A stretch of 64,000 nucleotides of DNA from the NCBI RefSeq assembly GCF_030253575.1, contig NC_080569.1, forward strand, positions 206,001 through 270,000. Reading direction: 5' to 3'. This DNA comes from Rhododendron vialii. Taxonomy: Eukaryota > Streptophyta > Magnoliopsida > Ericales > Ericaceae. The notes beneath the pieces are model-generated. The model ran no database searches and was not told the DNA's origin. It worked only from the letters and a program-made list of their open reading frames with translations. Both the position numbers and the translations under genes were made by a program. Below are positions 37,393-48,000 of this stretch, piece after piece. How positions within the stretch are numbered: position 1 is the first letter of the stretch; each line of letters opens with the position of its first letter.

Positions 37393-37620
37393 CTACGGAT
37401 TGGGAAATTGAGACAACCATTGTAGACTTGTAGTGGACGCTGTTTCTTTCTTGGCTAGCTTTGTCTGAGCCTTCCTTTTCTTGGTGTAGGCAGCAGGCGT
37501 GTCGTGATGCCAATATTTGGCTTTGAAGGCAAGCCAAGGTTTCCTCCCTCCCCCTTGCAACTTTTCCCACTGCTCTGTAATTTGGCTTGTTTGGATCTCG
37601 AATGGTATCATCCCCTCCAA
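37393..37620 (-). CDS. Unrecognised 75-codon open frame, possibly an exon remnant
   Basis: The predicted peptide is basic and rich in Lys/Trp/Tyr (segments RKPWLAFKAKYWHHDT and AQTKLAKKETAST), which looks more protein-like than chance frames nearby. It lies in the PIP30/DUF7705 spacer, on the opposite strand to both. I do not recognise a family. It could be a last exon of a degenerate gene or a retro-copy. Confidence 0.25.
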   Translation of the reverse strand: MEGMIPFEIQTSQITEQWEKLQGGGRKPWLAFKAKYWHHDTPAAYTKKRKAQTKLAKKETASTTSLQWLSQFPNP

Positions 37621-38491
37621 AAAAGAAAAGGAAAGAAAATGGGCAAAAGAAAATTAAAATCCATAATTTAGTAACTAAAAATAGAGAGGCTAGTGGAAGA
37701 GGTAATAAAAATAGACTAGCTAAAATAGAAAACAAGGCTTTTAAATTCTAATTTAGCTCAAAATCTATTGAAGCACATGTGGATGCTCTAGGGAGACTTG
37801 TTTTTGGTCATTTTGACTGACTGGGTTCTCAACATTTTAGACTTAATTCAGAAATTTAGAAGAATGTTGGTTTTGTATTTTGTCCTACTTAATATATTGA
37901 TTCTTGTTACTGTAATCTTTTTGTTCACAAGCCAAAAAAAGAAAATAAAAATAGACCAGATTAGTAATGATAATTTTAATTGGAGCACGCAAACAAACAA
38001 CTAAACAAGTGTACATATGCAAAAATATTGGGTGCTCTTAACCCATTGTCACGTGGTCTTCTAATTTTCAATGCAATCACACATTATTGCAAAACCGAAA
38101 ACTATAAGTGAATGACTTCACATATAAATGTATTAGGGGAGTGTAAAAAATTAAGACAATCATTCCGGGAGAGGAGGAGGGAATAAGATAAGAATCAACA
38201 CCCTACACACATCGGATGCCGTTGTTTCTCGCGAAAGGCTTTTCGGTTTTTTTTTTTAAAATTATTGGACGGTTCAGATCGGCCGTCCGGTGGCCGAAGA
38301 CGGCCTCACCACGGCCCGACAAAACCATCGGTACGATTTCGTTGGGAAATCGGTCGGTACCTATATCTTTTCCGAAAAACAATACTAGCAATTAGTACAT
38401 CAGCTGCCTGCCACCCCCTAAGATGAGGGCATTGTTGTTAGTACGGAGTACTATTACATTATGACCCCATATACATGGTTCCGCAGATCCA

Positions 38492-38495
<4 letters not shown>

Positions 38496-38522
<27 letters not shown>
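38496..38522 (+). repeat. (CT)n microsatellite in the DUF7705-like 5' flank
   Basis: About 13 CT units about 165 bp before the start codon, so probably in the promoter or 5' UTR, as is common in plants. Confidence 0.9.
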
Positions 38523-38688
38523 AGAACTATAATCCACTTTCATACTGTAGTCCATAAAGAGAGAGGTTCGAGATAAAACTCATCTTCTTCTCTTGTCTTT
38601 TTTTTGGAACAGACTTCTTCTCGTGTCTTTGCTCTGCACTGTCACTTGAGCTTCACGACGATATCACGGGAACTTTCACGGTAGCCAA

Positions 38689-39066
38689 ATGGGAACTCAG
38701 TTGCTTATGCTCTTTTCAATGGCATATGTTGTCTTCTTCTTCTGCTGCTGCTGTTCTAGTGTATCTTCTTCTTCAACTTCTTCTGCAAAAGTTACAAAAG
38801 CAGCAAGGAATAGTATCTCGGCGGTGGGAGACCCTGGAATGGGAAGAGATGGGTTGAGGGTAGGCTTTGAAGCTTGGAATTTCTGCAATGAAGTTGGCAA
38901 AGAAGAAGCCCCCTCCATGGGTAGCCCCAGAGCTGCCGATTGTTTTGATCTTTCCTCCCCAAGTAAGCCCACCACCCCCACCATCAAACACGATAATTAC
39001 TTTACTCCTCGATCTTCAAATTCAACACTCTTTCTTCTACTACTGTTTTTTATATGCCCATTAATT

Positions 39067-39159
<93 letters not shown>

Positions 39160-40457
39160 CATCCCTTGCTACAAGATTTATTTCGCTTTCTTTTTGCATT
39201 TCTTTTTGGAAGTGATCGAATTTTATAACGCATGCGGCGGAATGGAATCCTCTCTGCGATTTAAGCTTTCTCTTTAATTGATAGGTCTTCCTCTGTAAGC
39301 TATTGAACTTTACTTTCTTCTTTAAATCACAAGAATTAGTCATCATAATCTCACTTTTGTTTCAAGATACTCCCTTCAATTTCCCCTAACACTCTCCTTT
39401 TTGTGGTGGTGTTTTTTTTTTTCTTTTTTGTCCCCTAAGATGTTGTGATTCTATGTTGTAAAGGGGCAAATCTCTCTCTGAATCACAAAGTAACAGAGGC
39501 CGATAACAATCTTGGGGTTGGGAAGGACTTCCCCGGATTGAGCCCAAAAGCTCTAAACAATCCAGACCTTTATGCGGCCGAGAAGGAGTTATATCTGGGT
39601 TCTTTATGTGAAGTTGCCGACACTACTACTCCAAAAAACCCATGGCAATTTTGGATGATTATGTTGAAAAACGGCAATTATGACACTAAATCTGGTTTGT
39701 GTCCTGAGAATGGGAAAAAGGTACCCCCTTTCACTCCTGGGAGATTTCCGTGTTTCGGAGATGGGTGTATGAATCAACCCCTCTTGTATCATCAGCCCAC
39801 GAGTTTATCGACTAATGGTACAATGAGAGGTGGATTCAATGGTACCTATGATTTGGGTTCCCATATTACTAGCGGGAATATGGGTGCTGGGATCTCTTAT
39901 TTTGAGGTAATTTGGGAGAAGAAAGTTGGTGTTGGGAGTTGGGTTTTTAGTCACAAACTCAAGACCACGAAGAAATACCCATGGCTGATGTTGTACCTTA
40001 GAGCTGATGCTACCAAAGGTTTATCTGGAGGTTACCACTATGACACCAGAGGAATGCTCAAAACTGTAAGTTCAATAATCTCGTGTCAAATTTAAGTTTC
40101 AGGAATTTGGTGGCTAAAGAATGAGTCTTTTGCTGCCTCTAATCTATGCCCATTTCAATGCGTCACCCGTTCAAATTTCAGTCAATCCAAAAAACAATAC
40201 TTTAATTCACACGAAACGAATTAGTTGACTTTGTAATTTTGGGGTACTAGACGTCCAATCAAATCTGTTACTAGAACTGACCTAATTCGGAAAGATGGAC
40301 CCGGGGTAGGTCACCAACTGTATGATTTCCCTTAAGAAAGCAGACAATGCTGCACCTAATGGGGGGCTATGAGTGAATATGACTCTATGTATTTCTATTT
40401 ATCTTTTTGGAAGAAACAAAAAAAGGCTGAAATGTCAAATAGAGAGGACACACACAC

Positions 40458-40501
<44 letters not shown>

Positions 40502-41764
40502 CGGGGACGGCTCATTATTTTTTTTTTGATCCGGACGGCTCATTATTCAATCCGTATAAAACTCAAAAATTTTAGGTAGAAATTGAGAAGATATGTTTTT
40601 GTTCTTCCATAAAATTAAACTCTTCCTCTGAGCATGACTAAGAGTAAAATTGAATAAAAAGCTTGAGATAACCACCTTGTAAGTGTAACTACTACAGTAA
40701 AAAAGGATTGATCCAGTCGGGGGAAAGTCTTCTTTTGTGTCGATTATTTACAGAGGACATTAACGAATTCAATTAATTTAGTTCTTGTGTATCAGCTTCC
40801 AGAGTCACCTAATTTTAAGGTTAGAGTGAGATTGGATGTGAAGAATGGGGGTGGAGCTAAGAGCCAGTTTTACCTAATAGATATGGGGAGTTGCTGGAAG
40901 AACAATGGTGCACCCTGTGATGGAGATGTGCTCACTGATGTTACCAGGTACAGTGAGATGATCATCAACCCTGAAACTCCAGCTTGGTGCAGCTCTTCGG
41001 GTCTGGGGAACTGTCCACCATTCCACATTACTCCAAACAACACAAAGATTTACAGGAATGACACTGCACACTTCCCTTACTCGGCTTATCACTACTATTG
41101 TGGTCCCGGGAATGCCCAATACTTGGAAAAGCCTTACAGCACTTGCGATCCATACAGTAATCCTCAGGCACAGGAGCTGGTTCAGTTGCTGCCTCATCCG
41201 ATTTGGGCAGAGTATGGATATCCAACTAAACAAGGAGAGGGTTGGGTTGGGGATGCTAGAACTTGGGAGCTTGACGTTGGTGGTCTTTCAAGTCGCCTCT
41301 ACTTCTATCAGGTCAGTCACTACTTTTAAATCCTATCAGGTACAAGAAGTATCTAGGTATTGGAATCAATCTGGTTAGCCTATTAGTCTGACTAGGTCAT
41401 TGGCAACCATCCGTTTAGGCGAAACTTTATTTTGAGACATACTTAATTGTTGGTAGAGCTATTTTGGAAGCCCAAGATTGAGTCAAGCGAGAGAAATTAG
41501 GACAAAACCAAGTTAGGAAAAGCCATCTAAAATTCTAGAAAAGTTTTTGTGCAGATCTGAAGATCAAATCCGTAACAATGTCAGCAAGAGTTTTTTTCAA
41601 ATCTGACTGAGGCTTTTGATCTACTGCAGGATCCAGGAACTACTCCTGCAAGAAGAATATGGACATCTCTTGATGTGGGAACCGAAATTTTTGTTAGTGA
41701 CATAGATGAAGTGGCAGAATGGACTCTGAGTGATTTCGACGTTATTTTAACGCCCCCCACATAA
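38689..41764 (+). CDS. Secreted plant-specific protein, probable DUF7705 family
   Basis: Function unknown. Exons: 38689-38962, 39440-40065 (an alternative acceptor at 39464 keeps the same frame), 40796-41311, 41630-41764; about 516 residues. Residues 1-30 form a signal-peptide-like hydrophobic stretch with a Cys run, followed by a Ser-rich segment, so the product is likely secreted. Conserved-looking blocks are VGDPGMGRDGLRVGFEAWNF, MGSPRAADCFDLS, SLNHKVTEADNNLGVG, PWQFWMIMLKNGNYD, the cysteine-rich GRFPCFGDGCMNQP, and YHYYCGPGNAQYLEKPYSTC; several NxT/S sites fit glycosylation. I recall these as one large land-plant family catalogued as DUF7705, named from memory. Start chosen as the ATG opening the signal peptide. 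Intron 1 has a TA/GA microsatellite and intron 2 a (TA)n tract. It converges with the PMEI gene. Looks intact. Confidence 0.82.
39070..39155 (+). repeat. Compound (TA)n(GA)n microsatellite in DUF7705-like intron 1
   Basis: About 14 TA units run directly into about 28 GA units, the longest dinucleotide tract of the window. It lies within the first intron, between donor 38963 and acceptor 39439. Confidence 0.95.
40461..40499 (+). repeat. (TA)n microsatellite in DUF7705-like intron 2
   Basis: About 18 TA units preceded by (CA)n. Likely polymorphic. Confidence 0.92.
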
Positions 41765-42612
41765 TTCTGACAAAATATTTAATTTTGTCATGCGGCTTGA
41801 GTGGGTAGCATAGTTTTCTTTGGAAATAGGGAGATGCTAGTTAGCTGCATCCATGTAGAAGAGTTTCTGCTATATAAGAGAAGCCAAGCAATTAAGCCCT
41901 CCCAAAAGGGCAGGAGGGAGAGCTTCTTTGCTGTTTGTTGTGTTAGGCATACACTGTACTCATTTAACCAATTCATGTACAATCTCAAAAGCAAATAAAG
42001 AATTTCAATTTGAAGATACGTGATTTGCATAATTGGAACAGAACAGACATGATTTAATGTATTCTCTCGTTATCTCAGAACTGCAACTTTTTACTGACAA
42101 TGGAAAATGTCATTTCTTCCAGAATTTTGGTAGGTGATCTTCTTGTAAATAATGTGATAGCGTCGTTCTGTTTTATGTTATGTGTAATTTCTATTTGCAT
42201 GGAAATTATTACAAATCATAGTTTATCCTCTCCGTGAGTAAACACTTAAAAATAGGGATTTGTATGGTGGGGTTCTTCTGCGGCATCGAATGGATCCACT
42301 CACTCAGTAACAAGAAAAGCATAAAATGGAAAACTACCCACGAAATACCGATCAGAAGCTTCTCTTCTTTTTTGTGTTTTTGGGTAAATTACCTTTCATT
42401 GAAAGAAACCCAATCAATACAGAAACAACGGGGCATACCCGTGAAAAACAAACGCAACCAACAGAGACATTCTGGCCTTAGTCAAAAGCAAGAAGGAGCC
42501 CATAGCCAAATACCTGTGATTTCTTCAATTTGAAGTCACAACACACCCCAGCCCTTTGTCATTACATATTTTTGTTTTTGTTTGAGAATACGGAGTAAAT
42601 AAAGTAGGGTAG
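41765..42612. other. Convergent spacer between DUF7705-like and PMEI genes
   Basis: Contains both 3' ends. A stretch around 42375-42530 (ACCTTTCATTGAAAGAAACC onward) looks like the antisense 3' end of a LINE, but no coding part is present, so this is only a suspicion. Confidence 0.4.
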
Positions 42613-43182
42613 TTAATTAGAATCGGGGAAAGCCTTGAGGCGAATAGCAAGGCAGTTGCTGTCCATGTGCATGAGCAACTGATCAATTTGACCGAGGGGA
42701 GATTTGTTTGGGACGGTTGGGTCGTCATCAGTAAAGGCATCATCGCAACTGGAAATCATTGAGGCAACCGCAGAAAGATCATTGGCGACCTCGAAACCTT
42801 TTCCTACTTTAGTGAACCTGATTGCACTCTTCCAGGAATCCATTGCCGAATCGTAGGTATCCAGGCAAACTTCATACCTCTGAGCATCGTAATGTGTGGC
42901 GGAAGGCAAGGCATGCTTGGCAATCTGGATGGCTTCTTCGGTGGTATGAATCCCGGCAAGTATGTGCATGATGAGGACCGATGCAGGGTCGGTGTGTCCA
43001 TCTAGGTATGGGATGATGGAGGATTGACATAGCGCTGGATAGTCGGTTGCATCGCATATTGCCTTAATGGCTGGCTGAGGAACAGCCACTGCCAAGTTGA
43101 ACATCATCATCATCATCATCATCAGACAACAAGAGATGGAGAGTGCCCTATTGACGATCATCATATTAAAGGAGTTCTCCAT
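42613..43182 (-). CDS. Pectin methylesterase inhibitor (PMEI) domain protein
   Basis: PMEI proteins bind and block pectin methylesterases in the cell wall and so set pectin stiffness. The gene is intronless and encodes 189 residues. Residues 1 to about 34 are a signal peptide with a run of seven Met. The mature part has the family's paired cysteines, C43-C52 (first disulfide, hairpin) and C106-C146 (helical bundle), plus a C-terminal C177. Blocks YEVCLDTYDSAMDSW and DLSAVASMISSCDDAF are typical of the four-helix bundle. Start is the ATG about 85 bp after a TATA box; an upstream in-frame extension exists but would precede the signal peptide and is unlikely used. It is a close structural relative of plant invertase inhibitors, from which sequence alone does not separate it with certainty. 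Confidence 0.88.
   Translation of the reverse strand: MENSFNMMIVNRALSISCCLMMMMMMMFNLAVAVPQPAIKAICDATDYPALCQSSIIPYLDGHTDPASVLIMHILAGIHTTEEAIQIAKHALPSATHYDAQRYEVCLDTYDSAMDSWKSAIRFTKVGKGFEVANDLSAVASMISSCDDAFTDDDPTVPNKSPLGQIDQLLMHMDSNCLAIRLKAFPDSN
43106..43127 (-). repeat. ATG trinucleotide run coding a poly-Met stretch
   Basis: Seven consecutive ATG codons encode residues 21-27 in the hydrophobic core of the PMEI signal peptide. Slippage would change signal-peptide length without a frameshift and offers alternative start codons. Confidence 0.88.
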
Positions 43183-43267
43183 TGTCTCTCTCTGTCTCTC
43201 TGTAATGGGGGTAGGGAGGGAGAGAATGAGGAGACCCTGTGGGTTTTGGGGGAGATTGCAGGAGTCT

Positions 43268-43273
43268 TTATAG
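43268..43273 (-). promoter_or_regulatory. TATA box of the PMEI gene
   Basis: TATAAA in the context GTCTATAAAGACT, 86 bp upstream of the start codon, a normal plant distance for a short 5' UTR. Confidence 0.6.
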
Positions 43274-43305
43274 ACAAATAATAATAATGAATGGTAAGCA
43301 TGCAT

Positions 43306-45033
43306 TACCTCCTGAAAGTAAGGCTTGCGGGGTAACTTCCAGGTACAAATAGATGAATAGAATTGAATGAATGGTTTCTGATCAAAAAAAAAATTGAATG
43401 AATGGTTATTTACTGATGAATCAAAACAATACTCCTAGTAGTTTGCCAAAAAACAGTCAAAGCTTGGTTGAAAAACACGATTCAAACTACGAACAAGGAA
43501 AAAACGTTGAATTGCTGTGCCATAATTATAGTGAAAACTATATTTGGCAAACATTACACAGCTGACAAGATAAAGGCGGTTTCGTTCCACAGGCTGCCCA
43601 TTAATTTCTCCTGATGTTGGTTGGGGTTCAAATAAGATAAGAGTAGGTTCAGATCAACAACTAAACCAACTTCCCAAAGCACCTCTTAAACACTAATCCT
43701 TTTTGTCGATCGGACACTAATAAACGCGACAGTTGTCTCCGCTGGATTCAGGCCCAAAAAAGTCATTTTCTTTTAAAGGTGAGTTAGCGTTTTTGAGCCC
43801 GTAACTTTAGCAAAATTTGGAGGTCCTACGGGGCTTTTTCGACTTATGCTCAAGGCCACCCCTGATACTGATAGATAAGCCGCCAAATGTATATTTGGTT
43901 TCAAACTTTTAAGTAGTAACTTAATTTCGATATGATGATCAAATACCATTCAACGCCTTTAGTACATAGCATTTTCATTAGTTTTATTTATCTTTTTGAA
44001 TTGACCCAAGTGTTTAGAGGTTACATATAAATTTTCACAATAGAAGGATCACTCATAACTCTTCATTTTGCAGATTAACGAACTGAAACGGTGGGAAGCT
44101 TGTTAGACAGAAAATGTCAAGGAAGTTGTTAGATCCATGGCCCTCTGTGAACACAAACTACATAAGCATATTGTTTCTGGTTTAAAGCTCTCCTTCAAGT
44201 TAATATTACAAAACAACTGCTTAAAAACCATCAGCCATTGCTTCAAAACATGTCATGCGTAATACATTGAGGTTTATGCATTTCACTGACAACTTCTTGT
44301 GTTACAAAGAAGGCATTTTGCTCACTTCACAATCCATACCCCAGCAGCCTGTAACAAAATCCATATACCTACCCAGCACAGAACAAAACCCCAACAGCTT
44401 TTTGTCAATTCCCAGTGTCCTTGGAGCGGTAAGAACTTGACTAACAAATATAAATTGCATCAATAGATGTGTCTTTTTATGTCCGCTTAGAACCACCAGC
44501 AAGCTGTAAACAAAGTCAACAATAGACAACATGCCGGCCCGCTCCAAGAAAAATTTGTATCATTTGTTACATATTATCTCGATCGTGTTTGTATATGCTG
44601 AAGGAAAATGTTCATGATTTTCTCCAACCGTTGCTCTTTCAATAACAGCAAGCTGTAAAATATGTGTCCCACTCGAGCAGAGAGCTTGTAGCAACTCTGC
44701 AGATAAAAACAGCTCAAACAGCAACTCTGCAGCCTAGAGGAATTGCCATCTTGCACAAGGGACAATCTCGTAGCAAGTATACTCTGTTACCCTTAGTTGC
44801 CTAGAAACATAACCCAACAAAAATACGAAAAACACAGAAAACAAAACCTGAAACTCTCCTTCTAAAAGTTCCCGTCGTGGTTGTGAGTTGTAACCAACTC
44901 TTGTAGGAGTATATTTTTTTTTGATAAGTAACTCTCGTATTATATTTTATCAACAGGTGGCCCACCATCCTTTGATCCCAAAATTAACAATACATTTTGC
45001 AGCTTTAACCATCTCAGGCCACACTGTCGTACT
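43306..45033. other. Spacer between PMEI and NYN genes
   Basis: About 1.7 kb with the PMEI promoter at the left and the NYN gene 3' flank at the right. The text around 43780-43870 has a hAT-like right-end flavour but I could not pair it with a left end. No gene recognised. Confidence 0.5.
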
Positions 45034-48000
45034 TTAATTTCCTTTTACTGCATTAGGACCAAATACGGTACCTGCGTCATTATCCGTTTCTGTCAGACTA
45101 ATCGTAATGGGTTGCCATCCTGTGTGATGAGGTAAGATCCATCTCTTCATAGTGATTATCATGTTTAAAATCTGGAGTACTTCACCCAAAGCAAGATCTT
45201 TCAAACACATACTTTTGAGAATCAATGCTGCCTCATACCTGTATAGAAGACAAAATAGACTAATTGCAACCAACTAAAAGTACCAAAGCCATAAATCCAA
45301 TTAAATCATGAGAAACTTTACCTGCATTGAGAAGTCATTATTACCAGACGACGTCCAGCTGCAGAAGCTAGAAACTTCTGAATTCTTTCCCACATGGGCT
45401 TGGGGTACTGGTTAAGATCACCATCAAGAGGATTCACACACTTCCATAGCCTCTCATTTTTACCAGTGTACAATGGCACGACACCTAAGTTTAGCATCAC
45501 TACCATATTTTGCTCAATTGCATTATCCAAGGCCTTCCTTACAACAATATTACGGTGCCTCGGGTCACCGAAACGAATACAATCTTTTATATTTGCTTCA
45601 GTTGGCATAATCTTCTCAACTTTTAAGGAACTTAAAGCTAGTAAGACCACACCTATATCCCCTGGAACAAATTCTGATGGTTGTAAGCATCCTTGAGTTC
45701 TCCGCATGCCATTACCAGAAATAGAATTACCAACCACCGTCGTGGATGACGAGGGTGGAAACTGGAAACTGAAGGGATGCATATTGCTCGGGGCATCTGG
45801 GAAAACAGGCTGACTTGACTGCAAACTATGCCCCTTTGGGTATCCATTTGGGATAGGTAAGTTTCCAAACTTAAAGGGTTCACAAAAATTAGAAGAATTT
45901 TGAGAATAGTTGGAGTCTTGAGAGATACTGAGCTTTTCAGTATTGGCCACACTGGGGGCTGGGGTAGAGGAAAATCTTGAAACATCAGGTTGTAGGGGAA
46001 CTGGGTGGGGCCAATTATTACGAGGATTTGGCAAAAACATGTTATGTGGCGGTTCAAAAGGAGGTCGAGGATAGTGATTCGGGGCATTTTTGGCAATAAC
46101 ACGAGCAGTGTTCCCTGAATTGTCGAGTTCACCAGGTAGGATATTGGAGGAAGACTTACTTGAAGATATTACAGGCTCACTAGAACCAAAAAACTCGTGG
46201 GGAGCTTTCTTAAACTGCTTAGCAGGTGCATTTTCTGGCGGCAAAGAATAGTCATCATTCTTAATCTCTTGAGTCTCAACTGGGGCACTTGAAGCTCGAG
46301 TCATCATGGGTTGATTTGGATTTTTATGAACATATTTCCCTCTAAATTTACTTTCAGCATCCTTGTCTGAATTAAACTTCCGATTTCCATACGAAAAACA
46401 TCCAGTGCTAGGAAATTGAGGTTGGGTCAATGGGAAAGGATCAGAAATGGGATTCCGAGGCAATTCAGAGTTCAAGTTATTGTTAACATTAGCAGGTTGT
46501 GTTGATTCACCACATGGAAGCGGGGATCCTCCGGCAACGAGGTTTGTCCAGAGCCACACACTTTTTGCTGCTGCAACAAGTGCATTAGATGCTTTTAGTG
46601 GTTGTGCCAGAAGGACGTTATATCTCCGCATCCGTAACTGATGGAGAGCATTAGAGAAATCCCTATCTCCAGAAATTAGCAAATAATTGGCTGGGGCAGG
46701 ATTGTCCACTGCCCAAAACAGCATATCAACTAGAATTTTCTTGTCACTTGCATCTTTAACGCCTGCTCAGAAATTAATCATGTTGCTAAAGAGAATCCGA
46801 AAACAAATACAAAAACACAAACACAAACTCACACAAAAAGGACTAATTTGACATAAGACGTAGTAAAACGTAGGAGTATATGAGTTTGTTTAAATAGATA
46901 ATTACCTAAACATCACATCTTAAAATCCAACACTAGGAGAAAACAATAGACAAGAAAAACACTCCATAAAGTCCTTTTCTCTAACATCGTTGGTATTATT
47001 CGACTTCTATGCCCTTTGCCTTTTAAAACAGAAAATAGTGAGATTTATATTATATCGTGTTACAAGGATTTGATCACAACTCACATGCATTTCCCTGGGT
47101 TAGTCTACTGTTCGAATAGGTTTTGGGAAGCAGCAGATACTCTCAATCTGATGGCACTTTCCATTCTTCTGTTAGAGACTCCATCCCTTTTTCTCTGCCA
47201 TAGGAAACCTCTCTGCCTCCTCCATTTTAGATTACGCAACCCAACTCTTGTTGTGAGTCTAGAGCTCGACCACAACATCTTGATCTTGCCAAAATGAATA
47301 CCATACTCTGGTTCCTTTCCTCTACTATCAGCATACTGCTTATGACATTAAACATCTACATAGATGTTTATATACATGTTTTGGGATTCTACAGTTTTGG
47401 AAGTCATAATCTTCGCTATTGCATGAGATTGAGGATTCCCCGGAGATTGAGAATTCCTTGTTTTCTTTTGGTTGAGAATTTCGCAATTCACTTGGTCTCA
47501 TTTCCTTTTCTCGTTTCCTTAGAGAAAGAGATTAATTAGCTAAATTTTAGGAGCAAAGATCTGCAAAAGAAATCCAACTGTTAGTGTAAAAGGGTAAATT
47601 TGGCACGAGTTGACTTTTAGGACTTTTAGGAATGCAAGTATCCCCTCTCTGCCCTTTATGTAATCTCTAAAATGAAGACATGAACCATGTTTTCTTTTAC
47701 TGCCCGTTCTCAAGGTATATTTGGCCGCAGGTGTGTTCCAGATTGCAATTTCTAAAGGACCTCAGTCATGGGATGATGAGATCTTCTAGCTTATCGGTAA
47801 GCTTAGTGGGAAGTCCTTTCATAGCATCATCAGGAAAATTGCTTGGGCAGCTTTGGTCTACTGTATATGGCAGTAAAGAAACTTCAGAGTGTTTACAGGA
47901 ATCCAAAGACCTTCATCCTTTGTTCTACAAAAGATTATTTCTGATGTTAGTATTAGGAGATCTCAGTTCTCCTCTGCTAAGCCTACTCCCTTAATGTTGC

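Larger units (their letters stand above)
36542..38688. other. Spacer between PIP30-like and DUF7705-like genes
   Basis: About 2.1 kb holding the palindrome at 37161-37286, the orphan minus-strand frame at 37393-37620, a GA run near 36543-36557 and a (CT)n tract (38496-38522) about 170 bp upstream of the next start codon. Nothing else recognised. Confidence 0.55.

Noticed and set aside
39050-39346. Plus and minus frames over the TA/GA microsatellite in DUF7705-like intron 1
   Set aside because: Translations are dipeptide repeats (IY, RE, SL) and reflect the repeat only.
43183-43305. N-terminal extension of the PMEI frame to 43305
   Set aside because: It would cross the TATA box and place 41 non-conserved residues before the signal peptide.
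45653-46132. 159-codon minus-strand frame in the NYN gene
   Set aside because: It overlaps the real exon 2 in another frame and is its shadow in the Pro-rich linker.
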